A stretch of DNA of 64,000 nucleotides from Bombyx mori (lineage: Eukaryota > Arthropoda > Insecta > Lepidoptera > Bombycidae). The position numbers were made by a program, and so were the translations under genes. Position 1 is the stretch's first letter; each line of letters begins with the position of its first letter. Below are positions 1-11,726 of this stretch, piece by piece. The stretch covers positions 15,518,001 to 15,582,000 of the forward strand of contig NC_085114.1 of assembly GCF_030269925.1 (NCBI RefSeq). Reading direction: 5' to 3'. The notes beneath the pieces are model-generated. The model had not been told where the DNA came from, ran no database searches, and saw nothing but the letters and a program-made list of their open reading frames with translations.

Positions 1-480
1 GTTATGTACTAAGGTCACTCATGAAACTGTAAAAATATTTTTAATTTTTATTATTGCAGACTAAGAAAACGATTTAGTGGTCCATGTAGCCATCTGTCTA
101 TTCAAATCTCTGACACGAGCATCGCCACGGGAAAAAAACAGACCGCTATCTATCGTAATCTCAGGCAAAGCCGCTTAGCAAAACAGTAGAAACAATATAT
201 CTCAATTAAAAATACTTTTACGGTTTGATGTCGGGTTAATTAAATTAATTCTAGATTTATCAATGATATGGTGTGAGACCGCTTATAACTTAAGAATGCG
301 CAAACCGTGTATTTATTTTTACGACCTATGAATACAATAGAAAATGATAATGTATTTCTTTTAAGAAAAAATACTTGTAATAATAAACTTGCTTCCCTTC
401 GTCTGCCGCTAGGGGCGCTGCTCCAACTCCATACCGAGTTAACTTTTACGCGATCTAAAAGTTAAAAACTTGCAGTGAGC
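1..480. other. AT-rich, no feature seen
   Basis: No open frame or repeat recognised. Confidence 0.6.
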
Positions 481-489
481 ACACTTTAT

Positions 490-840
490 GGGTCCGGTAT
501 GGGTGGAAATGTCATTCCTTCCTCCTCCTCCTTGCGTCGGTTTCCTCACTACTGAGGGTCGTGGTCATGGCCTTGAAACAGTTTGTTTTTTATAATGCAC
601 CGCCATCTGTTCCTATCTGCAGCTGAGTGCAGAGCATCGTGCACTGTGGTATCCAGGGCTGCACGAATCTGGTCCGTCCAACGGGTCGGGTTCCTGCCTC
701 TTGGTCGCTTGCCCTCGACCTTTCCAGTGACCACCAATTTCTCCAAGCTGTCACTGTCTTTCCTTGCGATGTGGCCAAAGTATTCAAGAATCCTTCGCAG
801 GCAAAAGGGTGGAGAATTTAGTCCGGATCTTCAGTTGAGC
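490..840 (-). pseudogene. RTE-like LINE ORF C-terminus and 3' end
   Basis: Minus-strand frame 746-549 reads LVVTGKVEGKRPRGRNPTRW, then DQIRAAL and ends GHDHDPQ, the same C-terminus as the RTE-like copy at 34.5 kb. A frameshift near 745-790 puts RRILEYFGHIARKD in another frame. The CTCC-rich stretch at 517-535 corresponds to the GAGGAGGAG stretch after GHDPQ in the other copy. Confidence 0.8.
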
Positions 841-859
841 TAGGATGGACCCAAAAAAA

Positions 860-2700
860 AATTCAGTCACAACCTAGCTACTGAAAATTATCGTTACACT
901 TTTATTCGGCATTGAAATGCTGTTGTTTACTTTTAAAATCGAAACTCACTAACAATCACCTCAATCGTAAGAGTACTAAACATTCTTATAACTTCTTCCT
1001 ATTTTCAATCGATTGTGATATTCTTGGTCAGCGTAGACGACGATTGTTAAGTATTCGACACGTTTAGTGCACTTAAATGAATAATGTAAATGCAAGCTTA
1101 TATGTTACAATGAAGTATTCCAATTGTATGTTCGACACTATATTTTAGCATGCCAACATAAGTGAAGTTTGAGAGTTAATTACTCGCGTATCATTTGTGA
1201 TATCTGTTGACCAAAACGAAAAATATATATTTGTGAAGACTTCTTGATTTATATCAAAGTTACGACCGATACGTCTTGGCTTAATGCCAAGTTCTTTGTG
1301 TGACAACTGACACAAGATACGCTATGAGTACACAAGCTACAAGGAAAATTATAAAGTGATGAAAATTTTGTATCTTATTAGACAAATGAGTTTATATATA
1401 TTTTTATATTAACGAAAACTATCATCCGCTTATTCTGAACGATTCATCTAGGTTGCCTGGAGGATGATGCTCTAAACTGTAAGGCCCATTGAAATCAATT
1501 GTTTCTTCCTATCTTACGAACTGTACTGTATAATAGATATGTACTTTGCATCAGCTCCCATTTAAAATATGATTCACTTCTAAGAAATAACTTCATAATC
1601 TAATTACAGGAAAATGCTATAATACTCATTCATTGTTTGTTTTATTTACGCTAACATTGAAATGTTTTTAATGATTTTATACTAGATATAAATAGTTGAA
1701 ACTTACATCAATTAAAGCACGATAAATTCTTCGCATTTTCACATAAAATCACTGTGTAATAACAAATAAATCACGTTACAAACGAACTTTTGAATTAATT
1801 CACAGCGAACGAGTCACAACTTTCCAAGTCGTTTTTTTTATTAATTCCCTAGATACGCTGTCTTTGCGCTCGCGTTAAATCGTTTTGAGGCACACATTTT
1901 TTTTAGAACACTAGAAATTACAAAAAAATATTGTAGCGCAATCAAATTTATAACACTCGCGTAATTAACGATTTCACACCGTCAGCAAAACACATGTAGC
2001 GTCAGCTATCCGACTCGGAACCAACTCGACGAGACGAAACACGAAAATGTTTGTACTGTACCTATATCTACGCTTCGTGGTGGCGGCTGCGCGACAGTGA
2101 CGGAAGATAGAACGATGACGTTTACGTACGCGTTAGAAAAAGATATAAATAATTTTGATTGTCTCCCCGTTTGTATCCGGCATTCCTGTTTGTGATTTTT
2201 TTAGTTCGTTGCCTCGTTGCATTCACCGATAAATACAAAGTGATGTCCATTGGTCAACATTTTATTATTAGACTTGAACACGCAAATTTACGAAAAGTTT
2301 AAAAATTAAAAAAATTACGATTTATCATGCCCTTATTTTTAAATCATTTTACATTTTAAGTCGATTACTCTATAGCTCACGACTGAACTGTAAAGTCAAA
2401 GCGTAAAAATGATTTTAATAATTTTTCTGACACGCTAAAACTTAGAAACATTCTAATTTCGTGTTAAAACAAAGATTTTATTAGCGTTGTAGTTATTACC
2501 CCCCTCTCTCTGTGGTACCTGATAAGAGACTGCGTGCCATGTTTCTGTTTACTTCATGCATTGTTGACGACGATTAAAATTGTAATTACAGTTACCTACT
2601 TTAAGTATTAGTTTTAACTTTTAATTAAATTTTCACATATCAATTTTAAAATGCATAGTCATGTCTATTGCATATATTTTTAATATTTCATATTCGCTAA
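860..2700. other. AT-rich intergenic stretch
   Basis: Nothing recognised apart from the GC-richer patch near 2000-2170. Confidence 0.6.
1985..2175. promoter_or_regulatory. possible promoter-like patch
   Basis: A GC-richer patch (AACCAACTCGACGAGACGAA, GGTGGCGGCTGCGCGACAG) in AT-rich DNA with two TGACG half-sites at 2098 and 2116. No transcript or initiator was established. Confidence 0.15.
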
Positions 2701-2708
2701 CTTTCATC

Positions 2709-2815
2709 ACTGAGTTTCTCGCCGGATCTTCTCAGTGGGTCGCGATTCGGATCCAGTGGTAGATTCTGCGAAGCACTGCTTCTCGGCTCTAACCGATGAT
2801 ATGCAGGCGAAGTAA
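2709..2815 (+). mobile_element. jockey-like LINE 3' UTR fragment
   Basis: Matches the 3' UTR module (TTTCTCGCCGGATCTTCTC, GTAGATTCTGCGAAGCACTG) just upstream of the longer copy; truncated at both ends. Confidence 0.75.
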
Positions 2816-2867
2816 ACTGTCCCTTAGAAATAAGGTGACACTCTACAAAAATTGCATACGCATGTGC

Positions 2868-3462
2868 AAGGGTAGTGTTCGCTCACGCGGCCCGCACTAG
2901 CTTAAAATCACTCCAAGTCATACAATCCCGTTTTTGCAGGATAGCCGTCGGAGCTCCGTGGTTCATCAGGAACGTCGACCTCCATGACGACCTGGACTTA
3001 GAGTCCACCAGTAAGTATCTGCAGTCGGCATCGATGCGCCACTTCGATAAAGCGGCACGACACGAGAACCCTCTCATCGTGGCCGCCGGTAACTACATTC
3101 CCGATCCTGCAGACAGAATGGAAAGCAGTCGACGTCGTTCCAAACACGTCATTTCGGATCTTCCCGATCCACTAACGGTGCTTTTAGGTACCTCGAGCAC
3201 CAGTCATCGTTCTCGTCGAACCCGTCGCTTGCGACGAAGGGCTCGACGAGTAAATTTACCCTCAGACACAGCCCACTGAGTTTCTCGCCGGATCTTCTCA
3301 GTGGGTCGCGTTTCCGATCCGGTGGTAGATTCTGCGAAGCACTACTCTTGCTAGGGCCAGTGTCAGCAACACTCCTGCTTGAGCCCCGTGAGCTCACCTA
3401 CATGTTAGGGCGAAGCTGAAATAGCCTCTCAAGGGTATCAGCATAGGAAAGAAAGAAAAAAA
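2868..3462 (+). mobile_element. jockey-like LINE: ORF2 C-terminus plus 3' UTR
   Basis: Frame 2875-3279 reads FAHAARTSLKSLQVIQSRFC, RIAVGAPWFIRNVDLHDDL and a basic RRTRRLRRRARR end: the C-terminus of a jockey-clade reverse-transcriptase ORF. Its stop codon lies in the CACTGAG that begins the widespread CTGAGTTTCTCGCCGGATC module, so that module is this LINE's 3' UTR. The tail ends in an A-rich run near 3455. This copy is the key for naming the other tails in the window. Confidence 0.8.
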
Positions 3463-3465
3463 AAC

Positions 3466-3612
3466 AACCAATGCTCTTGCTAGGGCTAGTGTTAGCGAAT
3501 TCTCTCAGGATGAGCCCGTGAGCCACAGATCATAGAAACACAGTGTTGTGTTTCTATGATCTGTGCCGTGAGCTCACCTACCCCTCAGGGCGTAGCCTCT
3601 ATTAAAATTAAA
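3466..3612 (+). mobile_element. jockey-like LINE 3' UTR fragment carrying a hairpin insertion
   Basis: CTCTTGCTAGGGCTAGTGTT through GAGCTCACCTACCC matches the LINE tail, third in tandem here. It is interrupted at 3524-3565 by a perfect palindrome flanked by CCGTGAGC on both sides. Confidence 0.75.
3516..3573. repeat. 42-bp perfect hairpin insertion with 8-bp target duplication
   Basis: Two 19-bp arms (CACAGATCATAGAAACACA at 3524-3542 and its exact complement at 3547-3565) surround GTGT. CCGTGAGC stands at 3516-3523 and again at 3566-3573, while uninterrupted LINE tails have it once. An 8-bp duplication is typical of hAT-type transposition; that assignment is an inference. Confidence 0.85.
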
Positions 3613-4404
3613 CCCCATCGGGATAGTGTTGTACTTTTTTTCTAAATGAAAGGTGCCACGAAATAACCAATGTAATTTTAAAAATTGATTTGTCTTACAA
3701 TGAATTTAATTGACAAGAATTAAATGCTTTAAGTATTTAAAAAATATATCTTCGACGAAGTCTTTTGCGTTTTAAAGATCGAAACATTCCCGCGTAACAC
3801 ATTAAAATAATGAATAATCCTTTGTATTTTCTCATAGCAAAGCTTAGCAAAGCCCCTATATATTTCAGATTAGCAATAATGCCAATTAGATGCGTCCTGC
3901 GGTTTCGATCTAGATCTACGCGGTCTAACGAAAAACGACAAACTTTTCGTGAAACATCTCCCTGTATGAGTGGGTAGTTAGAAAAATAATCTAAAATAAG
4001 TGTACGATCGACAGTCAAATATCAATCATTACTTGCTCGTGTCTAGCTACTTCTTCTCACTCATGATTACACTCCTCATGGGTGTTTTCACGCTATGTCA
4101 AAGAAGGAAAAGCTAGCAAACATTATTGTCGTGTTTATAATATGCTTTGAATGAACCACATAATCATACGTCATTTATTAATTACACCAACGTTTGAGAC
4201 TTCGGCGTGATGAGTCAAGGCGGATTGATATGTGTGTTCACATGTGACTGTGTTCATATTGTAATGTCTATGGACTCAGGTAAATATTTGAAACTAGATA
4301 TATTGTAGCTGGTATACAGTGATAAGATGTTCTGCGGACGTAATAAATCATACTAGAATATGTAAGACGGTAGGCAGTAGCCGGGCTGATATTAACGGTG
4401 TCAA

Positions 4405-4470
4405 TAATTGTGTGACCACTCACTATCAGGTGAACCGCTTGCTCATCTGCCATCAACGGCAATAAAAAAA
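4405..4470 (+). mobile_element. old CR1-like LINE tail
   Basis: ACCACTCACTATCAGGTGAA, CTCATCTGCCATCAACGGCA and an AATAAAAAAA end resemble the CR1-like 3' UTR end. Diverged. Confidence 0.45.
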
Positions 4471-4648
4471 CCAGTGTCGCCAAAACTGTGCCGGGCCAAG
4501 ACCATTTTGTCGTCAAAAATATTCATTTCATCTTTTTACTTTCACTTAGGTACTATAGAAAACGTTGTACAATAACAGCAAAATCTTAAAAAAAAAACCC
4601 GAACACATAAATCGATAATCGCCATTAATTTTCAAGGATATCGCAAAA

Positions 4649-4892
4649 CTGATGGTAGGACATCTTGGAGCGGTAATTCCCACAACCCTTCCTATTTCTA
4701 CCGTGAAGCAGTTTTGTTTCTCGGTTTGGAGGGTTGCTACCTTACCCCGTTGTACAGTAAAAACTGAAACTTATAACTCATGTTTCAAGGTGAGTGGCGG
4801 CATTTACATCGCAGATGTCTATACGCTCCTGTACCCAATCAACACCAGATAGGTCATGAGCGCGTCCGCCAATCTAAGCAATTAAAAAAAAA
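4649..4892 (+). mobile_element. Bm1 SINE, 3' part
   Basis: GATGGTAGGACATCTTGGAG to AATCTAAGCAATTAAAAAAA; lacks the tRNA-like head. Diverged from consensus. Confidence 0.8.
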
Positions 4893-5343
4893 GTATTCTC
4901 TCGACAAGCCACTGCATTATTTTAAGTCTTAGGCTTAGAAACTATACTTTATTCCCGCAAAGTCTATGAGCATGTGATCATCTGTATTGTGTGATTAACC
5001 AGATACCACTTTTACAGCTTAAATTTTCATTATATTCTACTAGTTTTCAGCAACGAAGCTTCTTGATTATTTTGGGTAAGCTAAACAGAGAATATTAAAA
5101 AAAAGCATCTACGTTAGCTATGCGTACGTCATAAGCGTTATTTACAACGATTTCATGGTGCGCGCTTATCCGGCTCCGAGGCGTAGTAGGCAGTAAAAGT
5201 TTTATCAACAGACGATAAGCTGATCGGCCCCTGCGCCTATGTGGGTCGGTGGTAGTTGCCTGCACTTGTGTTTGTCTTGTGTTACGGACCAAAATAAACA
5301 TTGGAACTTACATGAAACGTCCGATTTTATGGGGGGACATATA

Positions 5344-5785
5344 TATTTTTTATTGCCCTTGTAGGCAGACAAGCATACGGCCCATCTGGTGGTGAGTGGT
5401 TACCGTCGCCCATGGCCTTCAGAAATGCCAGGGGCAAAGCCAAGGCGCTGCCTACCGCTTAATACTTTCCACAATCCTCGTTTGAAGACATGTTATAGCG
5501 CTCGGGAAACCACCGTGGATGGGAGCTCATTCCATAGCCGGATGGTACGTGGCAAAAAAGACCTCTGGAAACGCACTGTCGATGAGCGCAGCGGTTCCAG
5601 ATAATAGGGATGTATGTGGGCGCATCGCAATGATAAAAAGGAGATGAGGGGATCATATCAAACAATTCCTCAGAGCACTCCCCATGGAACAAACGGTATA
5701 AAATACAGAGGGAGCCAAAGTATTTTGAAAAATCCCATGCTGCTACATGGCTGTGAGTCATGATGTCAATAAGAACATCTCACAG
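5344..5785 (-). mobile_element. CR1-like LINE: ORF C-terminus and 3' UTR
   Basis: The minus frame 5761-5459 reads SLCILYRLFHGECSEELFDM, IPSSPFYHCDAPT, then VPSGYGMSSHPRWFPERYN. This is the CR1/jockey-type end with HGECSEELF, FLPRTxRLWNxLP and FPxxYD blocks, slightly decayed. It continues into a UTR (5458-5344) ending GTCTGCCTACAAGGGCAATA and A-run. Gives the key for the other TCTGCCTACAAG tails. Confidence 0.75.
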
Positions 5786-5799
5786 CAAATCCAATCTTC

Positions 5800-6085
5800 C
5801 TCGGTAACCTCTACCTACGGTCTATCCTTGGCATCTTCTGGCCTGATAAAATCTCCAACATGCAATTGTTGGAACGCTGTTACAAAACTCTTATTAGATT
5901 CCATACAAGACGTCGCAAATTGAACTAGATCGGTCTCAAGCTTTTTAGGGGATTTCATGATTTTCCCAAACTGGCTATGGATTGGAATCCTCAAGGATGT
6001 GGGGGTCCTAAATAAAGCTGGCGCCGCACAATACTAGCGAAGGCCAGAATCATTCAGAACATGTAGATTAAACTTAAGTGCGAAG
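5800..6085 (+). pseudogene. degenerate LINE C-terminal fragment
   Basis: Plus-strand frames read LRSILGIFWPDKISNMQLLE, RFHTRRRKLN, then LAMDWNPQGCGGPK and SWRRT. These are remains of the FWPDKISNxxL, RRRKWxWIGH and LxWNPQGxRxxGRPxxTWRR blocks of an RTE-type LINE. Several stops. Confidence 0.65.
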
Positions 6086-6874
6086 CTTAGTTTCGGTCGT
6101 AAGTCGCTGACACGAGTAAATACTCGCGAAAACGGTTGATAGATTCTTGGCAATATCATTGGCACTGGAGATGGTTATGTTTTGAGCAACGGCTCCTATA
6201 TCGGTGTAAGCTTATTTGAGACGCTCGCCCTATGTTAAAGAAAGAAAATCAGTCATATTGTATTATTACTTGAAGGTTCTACGAGTATCCACAAATTTCG
6301 CAGTAAGGCGCATTGTGAACCAATCAATTTCTGCCACAAAATATCTTTATCTTCCGGTCTGAAGCTCAGAGGAGCCATATTGTAATTTCTCACCAGATGT
6401 GCCAAGGTGAGCGGCAGCTTTCTCCTTGTAATGTTCAAAGACTCCGGTAACCACTTAACGCTAAATGACATCGACCAAAACCACAACTTAGAAACATATT
6501 TTGAATTAGTTCAATGCTCATCGTGGATCTTGTGTTGAACTGAAAAAGAAACTTAAAATGAAATTAGACGTTTTACTAAAAATCTGAAAGAATACTGAAC
6601 AGTCCAACAACAGCGCCGACAAGTAATAGTAGAAAATTTTACAATTGTTTCAGAAAACACTTGTGGAAACACTATACCGTTTGTAGCCGTAGTATAATCG
6701 TGGCCGCGAGTGCGCGCAGACTGCTTCCTCCCTCAATTATAATCGACGAATGCACACAAATCTACGCCTAACATCCAAATCGGGAGTAAGTTACCGTCAC
6801 ACATGAAGGCACTAAGGAAGACTGCCAGAAAGAGTTACACAGAGACTCCAGCGCTGGAAAATACCAAACAAAAG

Positions 6875-6955
6875 AGGAACGCGGTAGATGATCTCTGGAA
6901 ACGCACTATAGACGAGCGCAATGGTTCCAGGTAAACTGGTTGACAGCAAGGCGAC
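6875..6955 (-). mobile_element. CR1-like LINE ORF fragment
   Basis: GATCTCTGGAAACGCACTAT and GAGCGCAATGGTTCCAGGTA match 5555-5605 of the CR1-like copy on the same strand. Short. Confidence 0.5.
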
Positions 6956-7456
6956 CCGAGCGGTCTGAGCAAACTGTGACAATATCTAGTTTGTTCGCCC
7001 CGGCTCGTGTCGCCAAGCGTCACTTACCAACAGCAGGAGGAGCAGCCGGACACGCGCCTTCTACGTGGAAAGACTCCAACAATTTAAAACGTGTAAGTAT
7101 AACCATACTTTATTCGTAACCAAGCAAATAGCTCGCTGATTCGTTCGCATTGATTGGTCTTTCGAAATAACCTTGAATTTTATTGTGTTTCAATAAAACT
7201 AAGTTTGCAAGTATCTGATTCTGAAAAGGATTCATTTTAGTTTTTAATCGAATGAACACGTGCAGTTCGGTACACGCAAGTGTTGCGCCTCAAATAAGTC
7301 CTACAGTAAGCCTTTTCATTCTGGACAATTCTGTTTTTGTGGTATTACACACTTCCACGTAGATCCTCACGGTAGTGCGGTGATAGAAGCAAAGCTTCCC
7401 TGCTTGATCACAAAATAATACGCATCTGTAAAACAATGCACCTAAAGGGGGTTTGA

Positions 7457-7768
7457 AGTCGTCGTGGCGTAAAGGATAAGACATCCGGTGCAATCGTGTC
7501 GAGCGATACAACGGTGATTGAATCTTGCAGGCGGGTACCAATTTTTTTAAATGAAATACGTACATAACAATTGTTCACGATTGACTTCCACGGTGAAGGT
7601 GTAATCGTGTAATCTTGTTACCACCAAGTGGTTACCCGACCCGTGGCACGGGAGGTTAGGTAGTTACCACCATCCTGCCTACTTCTGCCATGTAGCAGTA
7701 ATGCGTTCCGGTCTGGAAGGTGGAGTAGCCGCTAGCCGCAGCAACTATACTGAGATGTTAGAACTTAG
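7457..7768 (+). mobile_element. Bm1 SINE with tRNA-like head, 3' truncated
   Basis: Head AGTCGTCGTGGCGTAAAGGA (box-A region) with GTGATTGAATCTTGC (altered box B), then the GTACCAATTTTTT linker and part of the body to about 7768. Box B departs from GTTCGAATCCC, so it is probably inactive. Confidence 0.8.
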
Positions 7769-7897
7769 AAAGTTTATTAATAAAATCTTTGATATAATCA
7801 ATTTTAATTATAAAAACTTCAGAATCTCATCGTAATTTCAGACTTTCTATTGGGTCTTTCTAAACCGAGTTTAAGATTTATTGCCATACAACAAGCA

Positions 7898-8144
7898 ACT
7901 GGTGGTAGGACCTCTTGTGAGTCCGCACTGGTAGGTATCACCACCTCGACTATTTCTGCCGTGAAGCAGTAATGCGTTTTGGTTTGAAGGGTGGGACAGC
8001 CGTTGTAACTATACTTGAGATACTTTAGAACTTATGTCTTAAGGTGGGTGGCGAAATTTACGTTGTTGATGTCTATGGGCTCCAGTGACCAATGAACACC
8101 AGGTAGGCTGTGAGGTCGTCCACCCATCTAAGCAATAAAAAAAA
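7898..8144 (+). mobile_element. Bm1 SINE, 3' part
   Basis: CTGGTGGTAGGACCTCTTGT to CACCCATCTAAGCAATAAAA. A typical 5'-truncated copy. Confidence 0.88.
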
Positions 8145-8409
8145 TTTACATTGTGTCTGTTGAATGAATTGCATCAAATATTTTAGTCGTGAGCGTAATA
8201 ATTGTTCATTGTTGTATGTTTGATTTATTACTGCACGAGTTACTCGAAAACAATCAAATTATTGGTGTTTTTAATAACTCTGCATAAATTATAATATTAT
8301 TACTGTTTATTTAACTAATATTTTTACTGCCAAGAAGAGAACGATCTCACAAGACATCAATAACATGGTGTAATTTATTACTTAAATCATACCAGAAAAA
8401 AATATAATT

Positions 8410-8660
8410 TCCGTAATTATTGTCGGTAGGGCGTATTGTGACCCCGCATGGTTAGGTACCACCACCCTACCTATTTCTGCCGTGAAACAGTACTGTTTCT
8501 TTTTGAAGGGTAGCCAGAAGCCATTGTAATATAAAATTGAGATTTAGAATTCATGTCTCAAGCTGGAGTAGCATTTACTTTGTTGATGTCATTGGGCTCT
8601 GGTAACCACTTAGCACCAGGTGGGCCGTGAGCACGTCCACCCATTTACGTTATAAAAAAA
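8410..8660 (+). mobile_element. Bm1 SINE, 3' part, diverged
   Basis: GTCGGTAGGGCGTATTGTGA to CCATTTACGTTATAAAAAAA. Confidence 0.8.
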
Positions 8661-8701
8661 TGTAGTCATTTGTATCTATATTTTTAGACGAGAGGATCTT
8701 A

Positions 8702-8960
8702 CTTTTTTTCCTACCTATGCTGATAACCTTCAGAGGCTATATCAGCGTTGCCCTGGCGTGTAGGTGAGCTCTCGGAGCTCAAACCGGAGTGTTGCTAGCA
8801 CTGGCCCTAGCAAGAGCAGTGCTTCACAGAATCTACCACCGAATCGGAAAAGCGACCCACGGAGAAGATCCGGCGAGAAACACAGCGGGCTGTGTCTTTG
8901 GGTTAATTTACTCGCCAAGTCCTTCGTTCCACGAGCACAGTGACCGGAGGATCTTACAAT
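8702..8960 (-). mobile_element. jockey-like LINE 3' end
   Basis: Reverse complement of the tail: AGAATCTACCACCGAATCGG, GAGAAGATCCGGCGAGAAAC, then part of the Arg-rich ORF end. The poly(A) side is the T-run at 8702-8710. Confidence 0.8.
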
Positions 8961-9904
8961 AAAGTTTGTTGTCGGCTATAGATCAAACAAAAGCTAAAGT
9001 AAGTAAAGTACTTTACTTTACTAAAGTACTTCCTCATCACCCTTCCTCAATATATTTTCCTGTCTAACGTCCTCTACTTCTGCCCTTCGCTCATATCATG
9101 TTCCACCAGTACGGTGGAAGATCTTGTGTGATCCACGCGACCCACTACCGCCATCTTCCATTTTCCGATTGCACAAAACAAATGAATACCGATTGCAAAC
9201 TGCAAACTTGTAAACCGCGACACGATAATATGGTCCAGTAAGAAAAACGAGATAGCCGTTATTTCAATCAAAATGTCGACTTTGCTTCATTGATCTGATA
9301 ATCGCTTAATATCAGGTGAGCTGTGCATCTACCTTTAATATCAGATGAACTATGTTATGTTATGTTATTTCTAACTATGTTAAAAGAATGTGTGCAGTTC
9401 AGACCCGGTATAACGAAACCTTCGGAAGTAGTTATCTCATTTTTTCCGCTACAAAGGTATATGTTTGTCTCATTTTAGTGTCGTTCTTTTCGTTTCCCAA
9501 CGGTGCTGTAGCAGCTTTTGCTACCGACACGTACACTGGTGATGAAAGGGATGCTGTTTTAACTTTCCCCTCGTTTAGTTAAAACAAGCGATCACCATAA
9601 ATGAAATGAGTGTGTTGTGTTAGCGTCGGGCCTGCTTTACTTATTGCAAACATTATGTTTTGTTTCCGTATAAAATTTAATTACAACGCGATAAATGTTA
9701 ACAAGAGTCGTGGCTTTACACACACAATGTGCTCATAGTACAGCCGTATCGAGCACACCCCTCACATCTTAGATATTTGTTCGAATTAAATTTAACTTAT
9801 TTTTTGGGTCGGATACCTAGTCTTTGGTTTTGGTAAATTTAAGTATATTTGCCAATAGATTTAAAGTAAACTGTCACAGCAATTAGATCAGAGGATGTTA
9901 TAAT

Positions 9905-10055
9905 GATATTTATTATTTTGATTGCACTAAAAAGGTGGATGAACTCACGGCCCACCTGCTCTTAAATAAATACTGGTGCCTATAGAAACCATAACGCGTA
10001 TGCCGCAACCCACAATCAGATATGAGGTCGAAATCTCAGCTATACTGTAATATTT
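9905..10055 (-). mobile_element. old Bm1 SINE fragment
   Basis: ATTGCACTAAAAAGGTGGAT, CTCACGGCCCACCTG and CGCGTATGCCGCAACCCACA recall the reverse-complement Bm1 end; strongly diverged. Confidence 0.5.
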
Positions 10056-10057
10056 TT

Positions 10058-10245
10058 TTTATTTTTTAATCCGGTAGCCTAAGAAGCTATTCCAGCTACG
10101 CCCTAACGGGTATGTGAGCTCACGAGCACAATCTGAGAGAATTTGCTAACACTAGCCCTAGCAAAAGCAGTGCTTCGCAGAATCTACTACTGGATCGGAA
10201 TCTCGTCCCGCTGAGAAGAAACTCAGTGGGCTGTGTCTATGGGTT
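10058..10245 (-). mobile_element. jockey-like LINE 3' end
   Basis: Reverse-complement tail with T-run at 10052-10068, GCAGAATCTACTACTGGATC and GAAACTCAGTGGGCTGTGTC. A Bm1 fragment abuts it at 10247. Confidence 0.75.
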
Positions 10246-10246
10246 A

Positions 10247-10330
10247 GTTGGTACAACACCTGCCCCACCCTTCAAACAGGAACGCAGGACTGCTTCGTAG
10301 CAGAAATAGGCAGGCATTGGCCGGCGCAGG
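10247..10330 (-). mobile_element. Bm1 SINE fragment
   Basis: TGCCCCACCCTTCAAACAGG and GTAGCAGAAATAGGCAGGCA; central piece only, fused to a LINE tail on its left. Confidence 0.65.
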
Positions 10331-10630
10331 CCACGCCTTCTTTTCCGGTACGCTCTACCACAGTAAACAGTATACAAGCACAGTCTATAGTTCATTAGGA
10401 ACACTAATTATCAATGTATTATTTTCCAGATTAACAAATCTGTTTAAAAATTATCATTCAAGACCCGACAGCGTTATATTTCAGTAATAACAGTCCCGTA
10501 ATAAAGAGTTGTAAACGAGAGCTCCGGGAAAAGTTACCCTTATGAGATAGTCTATGAGTTAGCATTTGCTACCCGGAAACACAGTTTTGGTAAGTACCTA
10601 CATTATATCTGCATTCCCAACGATCCTGTA

Positions 10631-10935
10631 ATAATTAAATAATAAATAAATATTTACTAACAATCACGCCACGTTAACTGGTCCCGTTATAAGTTCGTAA
10701 AGAACTTGTGTTACAGGTACCAGATAACGGAAATAAATGTAAGATTTTTATTATACACATACATAATATGTATTTAAACCTAAGCAACAAAAAAAAAAAA
10801 AAAATTTATATACATCCATAACTCTAGAAAAGACATTTATATTTATCATACAAATATCTTCCCTTGGCGAGATTCGACCCCGCCACCCCCTTATGTAGTG
10901 ACCATGTCACTTACCACTACACCAGACGGCCGTCA
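10631..10935 (-). mobile_element. second tRNA-derived SINE family, copy 2
   Basis: Reverse complement of the 22.1-kb copy: AATAAATAAATATTTACTAA, CACGCCACGTTAACTGG, and the head with GGCGAGATTCGACCCCGCC and ACCACTACACCAGACGGCCG. Confidence 0.85.
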
Positions 10936-11074
10936 TGTGTACTATAAGTCAAGATAATTCGTGATACAAAGAAAAAAATAGAATTACAAAAATAAGTAAA
11001 TTCTTTATAGTGAGTGATCTATTCTGACATTCTGCGTATTCGCCTGTTGATTAAGCTTTTGCATTCCATACTTA

Positions 11075-11175
11075 TTTATTGCTTTGATGGGTGAACGAGC
11101 TCAAGGCCTACCTGGTGTTAAGTGGTTACCGGATCCCATAAACGTCTATCTACAACGTAAATGCCGCCACAAATA
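11075..11175 (-). mobile_element. Bm1 SINE fragment
   Basis: TTATTGCTTTGATGGGTGAA to TACAACGTAAATGCCGCCAC; only the last 100 bp of the element. Confidence 0.75.
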
Positions 11176-11726
11176 TAGCTAAAGAAATAACAACTATTGT
11201 AGTGTCATTAGTACGGTGTAAATGTTTAAATCTATAGTATTTCCTAAAAAATACATTGAAAGACTTCTATATATACAGACAAGCTGATAAAATCGTAATT
11301 GTAACCAAATTTCGTGACGAGAATCGTCCGTGGGCACGAAAACTGCAAAATATTCGAAATTTTTTCCCGCCATGCGCCATAGCAAACGCCAATAATGTAC
11401 TCAAAACCCTCGCCCCATAGCAACAGCTCAACAATTTCAATGAAATAACTAGAATAACGCTTGTACGTTTTTATTACTAAATCTAAGTGCTGGTTTTATA
11501 CTTGGAATCGTTTTATGGGCGCGATAAGCTGCTCGGACAATTTTACGCGGTGGAAATAGGTTTTTTTACAACTCGCCTGTTTCATTGCGGAATTCTAATC
11601 AAATACTAGGCGGCCCTTAAACTTTATCGGACATTTAATGAAATCAATACCTACTGTTGCTTGTTGCTTGCCGATCATAACGTGTTCCGACACTGCCCTC
11701 GTCTATGAAATTAATTGGTTGTATAT

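Noticed and set aside
3524..3565. Perfect hairpin as a transcription terminator or stem-loop RNA
   Set aside because: This is a eukaryotic locus, no U-run follows, and the 8-bp flanking duplication fits an insertion better.
8996..9035. Short inverted AAGTAAAGTACTTTACTT run
   Set aside because: Low-complexity palindrome with no flanking duplication; no further evidence.
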